The position numbers and the translations under genes were made by a program. The notes beneath the pieces are model-generated. The model was not told where the DNA came from and did not search any database. It worked only from the letters and a program-made list of their open reading frames with translations. A DNA stretch of 64,000 nucleotides from CAIXLI01 sp964587125. Lineage in GTDB: Bacteria > Pseudomonadota > Alphaproteobacteria > UBA9219. Positions 60,326-64,000 of this stretch are shown piece by piece; position 1 is the first letter of the stretch; every line of letters begins with the position of its first letter. Where the stretch lies: the NCBI GenBank assembly GCA_964587125.1, contig CAZPKC010000007.1, positions 41,103 to 105,102 of the forward strand. Reading direction: 5' to 3'.

Positions 60326-62563
60326 ATGCAGACTTCCGATCCCTTATCGCCCTCCGCCACGACACCGCCCCCAACGGCATCCCCTCCCGAGCCGCCCGCG
60401 AAACCTCCGCGCCTGCGCCTGATACGCCAGTACGAACTGGTCGAACGGGTGCGCGCCTACGATCCCGATGTCAACGAAGATTTACTGAACCGCGCGTATG
60501 TTTTTTCGATGCAGGCGCACGGCATGCAAACCCGCGCATCGGGCGATCCTTATTTTTCGCATCCCTTGGAAGTCGCGGGCATCCTCACTGAAATGAAGAT
60601 GGACAGCACGACGATCGCTACGGCTTTGCTGCACGACACAGTCGAGGATACGCTCGCGTCGCTCGACGATATCCAAAAGCAATTCGGCCCGGGCGTGGCG
60701 AGGCTCGTCGACGGAGTCACCAAGCTTTCGCGCATCAAGTTGCAAACCGATCAGGCCACGCAAGCGGAGAATTTTCGCAAGCTCGTCGTCGCTATGTCAG
60801 AGGATATCCGCGTCCTGCTCGTCAAGCTGGCCGACCGATTGCACAACATGCGCACGCTGCATTATCTCAAGGACCCCGACAAGCGCAGGCGCATAGCAAG
60901 AGAAACTTTGGATATCTACGCGCCGCTCGCGCAGCGCATCGGCATCGAGAGGATGCAGGACGAGCTTGAGGATTTGGCTTTCGGCGAGCTTAATCCCGAC
61001 GCGAGGGACAGCATCGTCGCGCGCCTAAATTTCCTGCGCAGCAAAGACAACGTCATCGCGCAAAAAGTCCTGAAGGAATTGAAGGCCCTTCTCGCGGAAT
61101 CCGGCATCGAAGCCACGGTGGAGGGGCGCGAAAAAGCGCCCTACTCAATCTGGCGCAAGATGCAGCGCAAAAATGTCGGCTTCGAGCAACTGTCCGACAT
61201 CATGGCCTTCCGCATTCTGGTCGAAACCGCCGACCAATGCTATCAAGCGCTGGGGGTCATCCACAGCCATTACCACGTCATTCCGGGACGCTTTAAGGAC
61301 TACATCTCGACGCCAAAACCCAACCGGTATCAAAGCCTGCATACCGGAATCATGGGGCCGGAACAGCAGCGCATCGAAATTCAAATCCGCACGACGGAAA
61401 TGCACGAAGTCGCCGAACTGGGCGTGGCCGCGCATTGGGGATACAAAGAGGACGCGCCGAGAACCGACGGCTTGCAATACCGTTGGCTGCGCGAGCTTCT
61501 GGACATCGTCGAGCACGCGCAAAAACCCGAAGAATTTTTGGAAAACACGAAGCTTGAACTGTTTCAGGATCAGGTTTTCTGCTTTTCGCCGAAAGGCGAT
61601 CTGATCGCGTTGCCAAACGGCGCGTCGCCCGTCGATTTTGCCTACGCCATTCACGGACGCGTAGGAGACGCCTGCGTCGGCGCGAAAGTCAACGGGCGCA
61701 TGGTTCCCTTGCGCACGGTCTTGCGAAACGGCGACCAAGTCGAAATCGTCACGCAAAAAGGCAGCGCGCCAAGCCCCGCGTGGGAACGCTTTGTCGTCAC
61801 GGGCAAGGCGAAATCGTGCATCCGCCGCTTTATCCGCGCGCAGCAAAGGACGGAATACGTCACGCTCGGCAAATCGATATTGGAAAAGCTGTGCAAGCAG
61901 GAAAATGTCGATTTCTCCGCGCCCGCTTTCGAAGCTATCGCCGAGAAATTCCAAAGCTCGACGGCGGAAGACCTTTTCGCATCCGTCGGCGCGTCGTTGC
62001 ATCCCGCGCGGGAAGTTTTCCATGCCGCCTACCCGGGCCACCGCCTGAAGCAGCCCGACAAAGGCGCCGAAAAATTGCTGGCCAAGCAAAAAACGCCGGG
62101 CAAGAGCGCGCCTGTGACGTTGAAGGGACTGATCCCCGGGATGGCCGTGCATTACGCGGGCTGTTGCCATCCTTTGCCGGGCGATTTGATCGTCGGCATC
62201 GTCACGACGGGAAAAGGCGTGACCATCCACACGACGGATTGCGAAACGCTGGAAAGCTTCACCCGCTCGCCGGAACGCTGGATCGACGTCGGATGGAACG
62301 ACGAGAAAGAGAAAGCTGAACTTATGGTCGGGCGGCTCGACGTCGTCCTTATCAACAAACCGAACAGCCTCGCCGCGATGACGACGATCATCAGCAAAAA
62401 CAACGGCAACATTTTTAATATGAAGATCACGAACCGCACGCCCGAATTTTTCGACATCATCGTCGATGTCGAGGTGCGCGATCTCAAGCATCTGACGATC
62501 ATCATCGCCGCCCTGCGCGCCAGCTCGGCGATCAACTCGGTGGAAAGAACGAAGGGAAGATAG
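60326..62563 (+). CDS. spoT: Bifunctional (p)ppGpp synthetase/hydrolase (RelA/SpoT)
   Basis: A 745-residue Rsh protein. A Pro-rich start leads into the HD hydrolase domain with HDTVED at 103-108. The synthetase domain carries RFKDYISTPKPNRYQSLHT: the RxKD form is that of bifunctional, Mn-dependent enzymes rather than the ExDD of RelA. TGS (VFCFSPKGDLIALPNGASPVDFAYAIH) and a C-terminal ACT domain follow. It makes and degrades (p)ppGpp. AAAGGAA precedes the ATG at 60326; a GTG one codon earlier is less likely. Confidence 0.96.
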   Translation: MQTSDPLSPSATTPPPTASPPEPPAKPPRLRLIRQYELVERVRAYDPDVNEDLLNRAYVFSMQAHGMQTRASGDPYFSHPLEVAGILTEMKMDSTTIATALLHDTVEDTLASLDDIQKQFGPGVARLVDGVTKLSRIKLQTDQATQAENFRKLVVAMSEDIRVLLVKLADRLHNMRTLHYLKDPDKRRRIARETLDIYAPLAQRIGIERMQDELEDLAFGELNPDARDSIVARLNFLRSKDNVIAQKVLKELKALLAESGIEATVEGREKAPYSIWRKMQRKNVGFEQLSDIMAFRILVETADQCYQALGVIHSHYHVIPGRFKDYISTPKPNRYQSLHTGIMGPEQQRIEIQIRTTEMHEVAELGVAAHWGYKEDAPRTDGLQYRWLRELLDIVEHAQKPEEFLENTKLELFQDQVFCFSPKGDLIALPNGASPVDFAYAIHGRVGDACVGAKVNGRMVPLRTVLRNGDQVEIVTQKGSAPSPAWERFVVTGKAKSCIRRFIRAQQRTEYVTLGKSILEKLCKQENVDFSAPAFEAIAEKFQSSTAEDLFASVGASLHPAREVFHAAYPGHRLKQPDKGAEKLLAKQKTPGKSAPVTLKGLIPGMAVHYAGCCHPLPGDLIVGIVTTGKGVTIHTTDCETLESFTRSPERWIDVGWNDEKEKAELMVGRLDVVLINKPNSLAAMTTIISKNNGNIFNMKITNRTPEFFDIIVDVEVRDLKHLTIIIAALRASSAINSVERTKGR

Positions 62564-62569
62564 CCCCGC

Positions 62570-63325
62570 TCACGCGCCGTAGCGAAGATGCCGTCGATGA
62601 AATTGCTTCGTGCGGTTGGCTGCGTACAGTTTTTTGGGAAGAACTGGCATTGGATTTCGGCAGTAACCCTTGTCAATCGTCACATAGTTGTTTGTCGTGC
62701 GATTATCTATAATCAGAATAAGATTGTTTGCCGTGATATTGGGCAGGATAAATTGCGGTTGTCCTTTTGATATCTCATTCGAATTGTGATGAATCAGATC
62801 GTCAACGCTTGGCTGCAACCAAGCCGTAATAACTATGCCCGCAAGTAAAAAAGCGGTGTTAAGGGTTATGGCCGCTTTGAGACTGACTTTATCCCCGATG
62901 TCGTCGGCTTTCTTATCAATGCTGCCGACTTTAGAGTGGATACCGCTGGTTTTAGTGTCGATTCCGTTGGTCAAATTTTCGATATTCTTAATTCTTTTAC
63001 TTTCACTCTCTTTCACTTGCGCGTCTATTTCGGCTTTTCTCTCATCATCCGCGCGCTTTTTAGAGGCAACAATGTAGGGATTGAGTTTCTCCGGAGTTCT
63101 AAGCTTTTTCTCTGCTTTGTCGAGAGCTGCTTCTGAGGAATCGTCTTCGATTTCCTCGGTAAAAACAAAATAAGCATCCCAAACAGAAGGGTCTCTTCTT
63201 TCTTTTAAAATTTTTGAAAAGACCTCAAAGGCCAAATCTAAAACTTCATCTTTCCGGTTGTTATTTGTTTTTGTTTCAGATGTAGAATCGGCATTTTCGT
63301 CACTGCTATTTTGTTCTTCTGGCAT
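62570..63325 (-). CDS. Hypothetical coiled-coil protein with single membrane segment
   Basis: A 251-residue protein. A polar Asn/Glu-rich start precedes a helical domain (LDLAFEVFSKILKERRDPSVWDAYFVFTEE). Regular heptads follow at about 110-145 (IENLTNGIDTKTSGIHSKVGSIDKKADDIGDKV). A hydrophobic helix AAITLNTAFLLAGIVITAWL lies near 150-170, then a beta-like C-terminal part. AAGGGGA precedes the ATG. It is AT-rich and converges with spoT, 6 nt between stops. The layout of coiled coil then membrane helix recalls the protein at 16.2 kb, but I see no sequence match. Function unknown. Confidence 0.72.
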   Translation of the reverse strand: MPEEQNSSDENADSTSETKTNNNRKDEVLDLAFEVFSKILKERRDPSVWDAYFVFTEEIEDDSSEAALDKAEKKLRTPEKLNPYIVASKKRADDERKAEIDAQVKESESKRIKNIENLTNGIDTKTSGIHSKVGSIDKKADDIGDKVSLKAAITLNTAFLLAGIVITAWLQPSVDDLIHHNSNEISKGQPQFILPNITANNLILIIDNRTTNNYVTIDKGYCRNPMPVLPKKLYAANRTKQFHRRHLRYGA

Positions 63326-63403
63326 AATCGTCCCCTTAAAAATTCTTTAAAAAACTCTTCCGAGAAACGCTCAAAAAAACTCTGAATTAACATTCAAAAA
63401 AAT

Positions 63404-63769
63404 TTACGTAAACAAGCACGCAATAACGCGTCCAAAGCGAGATCTCATACCTCCATTCTGCGCCGGAAAGGCAGGTTGAGCCTGAGTAGCAAAAGGATTC
63501 TCCCCACGATCAAAAGCTTCAACATCAGCTCTAACTTGTTTATGAAGTCTTTTTTGAACTTCAGGAGATCTCATATGCCGACCAACCCTCCAAGAAATCA
63601 TCTCAGTCTCTGACGCATTTACCGGGGGCATAGAATCCTCGGCCTCCATACTAGCAACGACAGCATTAACGGCTTGTTCAAGCTCTGGGGTAAGTTTTAT
63701 GTGTGCCATATCCGTCGCCTCTGCTTGATCGGGGAAAATCCCCCTTCCTTGCGACGTAGTATATTCCAT
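63404..63769 (-). CDS. Hypothetical small protein
   Basis: A 121-residue soluble, charged protein. The central region TPELEQAVNAVVASMEAEDSMPP is helical and followed by MISWRVGRHMRSPEVQKRLHKQVRADVEAF. GGAG lies 8 nt before the ATG. A start at Met21 is possible. It is on the same strand as, and 78 nt upstream of, the preceding coiled-coil gene; both are AT-rich accessory genes. No family recognised. Confidence 0.6.
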   Translation of the reverse strand: MEYTTSQGRGIFPDQAEATDMAHIKLTPELEQAVNAVVASMEAEDSMPPVNASETEMISWRVGRHMRSPEVQKRLHKQVRADVEAFDRGENPFATQAQPAFPAQNGGMRSRFGRVIACLFT

Positions 63770-64000
63770 TTTCTTCTCCGATCAAAAAAAGTTTCGTCCC
63801 CAATGGCGTTCTTCTATATTTTTTGTATACCACAAAAGGGATATCATGTAAAATAAATCAATACTTTCAATGTGTTGTGGTTATTAAATTCTTAACGACT
63901 GTAGCAAGCGTTTACGTTTATGGGAAAAATTTTAACCGAGAAATCCCACTACTGTCCGGTTAAGCGCGAAGTTTAGTCCGAAAAGGTATTTTGTCGCAAG
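63770..64000. other. Right-edge region without gene
   Basis: AT-rich bases with no convincing coding frame; probably holds promoters for the small hypothetical gene (minus) and for whatever follows on the right. TTAAATTCTTAA at 63886-63897 is palindrome-like, but its half-site spacing does not fit CtrA. Confidence 0.4.

Noticed and set aside
61145..62491. A 448-codon open frame antisense to spoT
   Set aside because: It is the mirror of a GC-biased coding sequence; its product is Arg/Asp/His/Phe-rich with no family-like motif, while the plus frame has complete Rsh domains.

Overview
The window is a densely packed piece of an alphaproteobacterial chromosome. The lineage call rests on genes largely confined to that class or arranged as in it: the cell-cycle DNA methyltransferase CcrM, the cell-cycle regulator TrcR (DUF1013), a DUF4167 protein, the NtrY/NtrX pair, a fused IspDF, DciA (DUF721) next to MutY, rpoZ next to a bifunctional RelA/SpoT protein, and tadA divergent from rluB-rsmD. 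I cannot name the genus. Two tRNA genes (Leu-CAA, Lys-TTT) are present. There are no rRNA genes, CRISPR arrays, insertion sequences or prophages that I can recognise.

Layout. 1-5.3 kb (minus): dusB, a stand-alone Fis/NtrC-tail DNA-binding protein, ntrY, ntrX and a HAD phosphatase cut by the window edge. 6.2-8.8 kb (plus): ispDF, trmJ and a short-chain dehydrogenase. 8.9-13.3 kb: a hypothetical protein with an internal duplication, a glycine-zipper lipoprotein-like antigen, and a minus-strand tadE-tadE-tadG pilin operon. 13.5-16.2 kb: infC, apparently starting at ATC, and a class A penicillin-binding protein. 16.2-19.9 kb: two AT-rich hypothetical genes, rluB-rsmD, tadA, and a 21-residue lysine-rich microprotein gene with its own strong ribosome site and terminator. 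20.5-29.1 kb: an autotransporter, tRNA-Leu, nrdR, ribE, hemW, and the envelope/ribosome cluster lppC / rsmI-yraN. 29.1-32.2 kb: acetate and formate transporters, Smr, mltA.

32.2-40.5 kb is an exopolysaccharide locus of the Prs (PEP-CTERM/XrtA-associated) type. A minus-strand pair (ExeA-like ATPase and a small periplasmic twin-CX3C protein) is divergent from export protein, outer-membrane barrel, chain-length regulator, tyrosine kinase and a long TPR lipoprotein. No exosortase or PEP-CTERM substrate is visible. A membrane-bound nucleotide-sugar dehydratase at 51.6-53.5 kb may serve the same polymer.

40.6-47.9 kb: tRNA-Lys, ftsY-mtaB-dapF-DUF4167, rnhB, an MFS pump, ccrM. 47.9-56.8 kb: two hypothetical genes, mutY/dciA with overlapping divergent start codons, a VanX-like dipeptidase, the dehydratase, cysS and an amidohydrolase. 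57-64 kb: trcR, an AT-rich accessory gene bracketed by two copies of one terminator, a NYN-domain protein, rpoZ-spoT and two more accessory hypothetical genes.

A recurring theme is single AT-richer hypothetical genes with good ribosome sites placed between housekeeping operons (5.4, 16.2, 17.3, 48.8, 57.9, 62.6, 63.4 kb). The observations I rate highest are the dusB-fis-ntrY-ntrX gene order, the accessory gene between duplicated terminators, the lysine-rich microprotein, the catalytic-motif change in RsmD, the twin-CX3C protein in the polysaccharide locus, and the methylation-site-bearing leader of ccrM.
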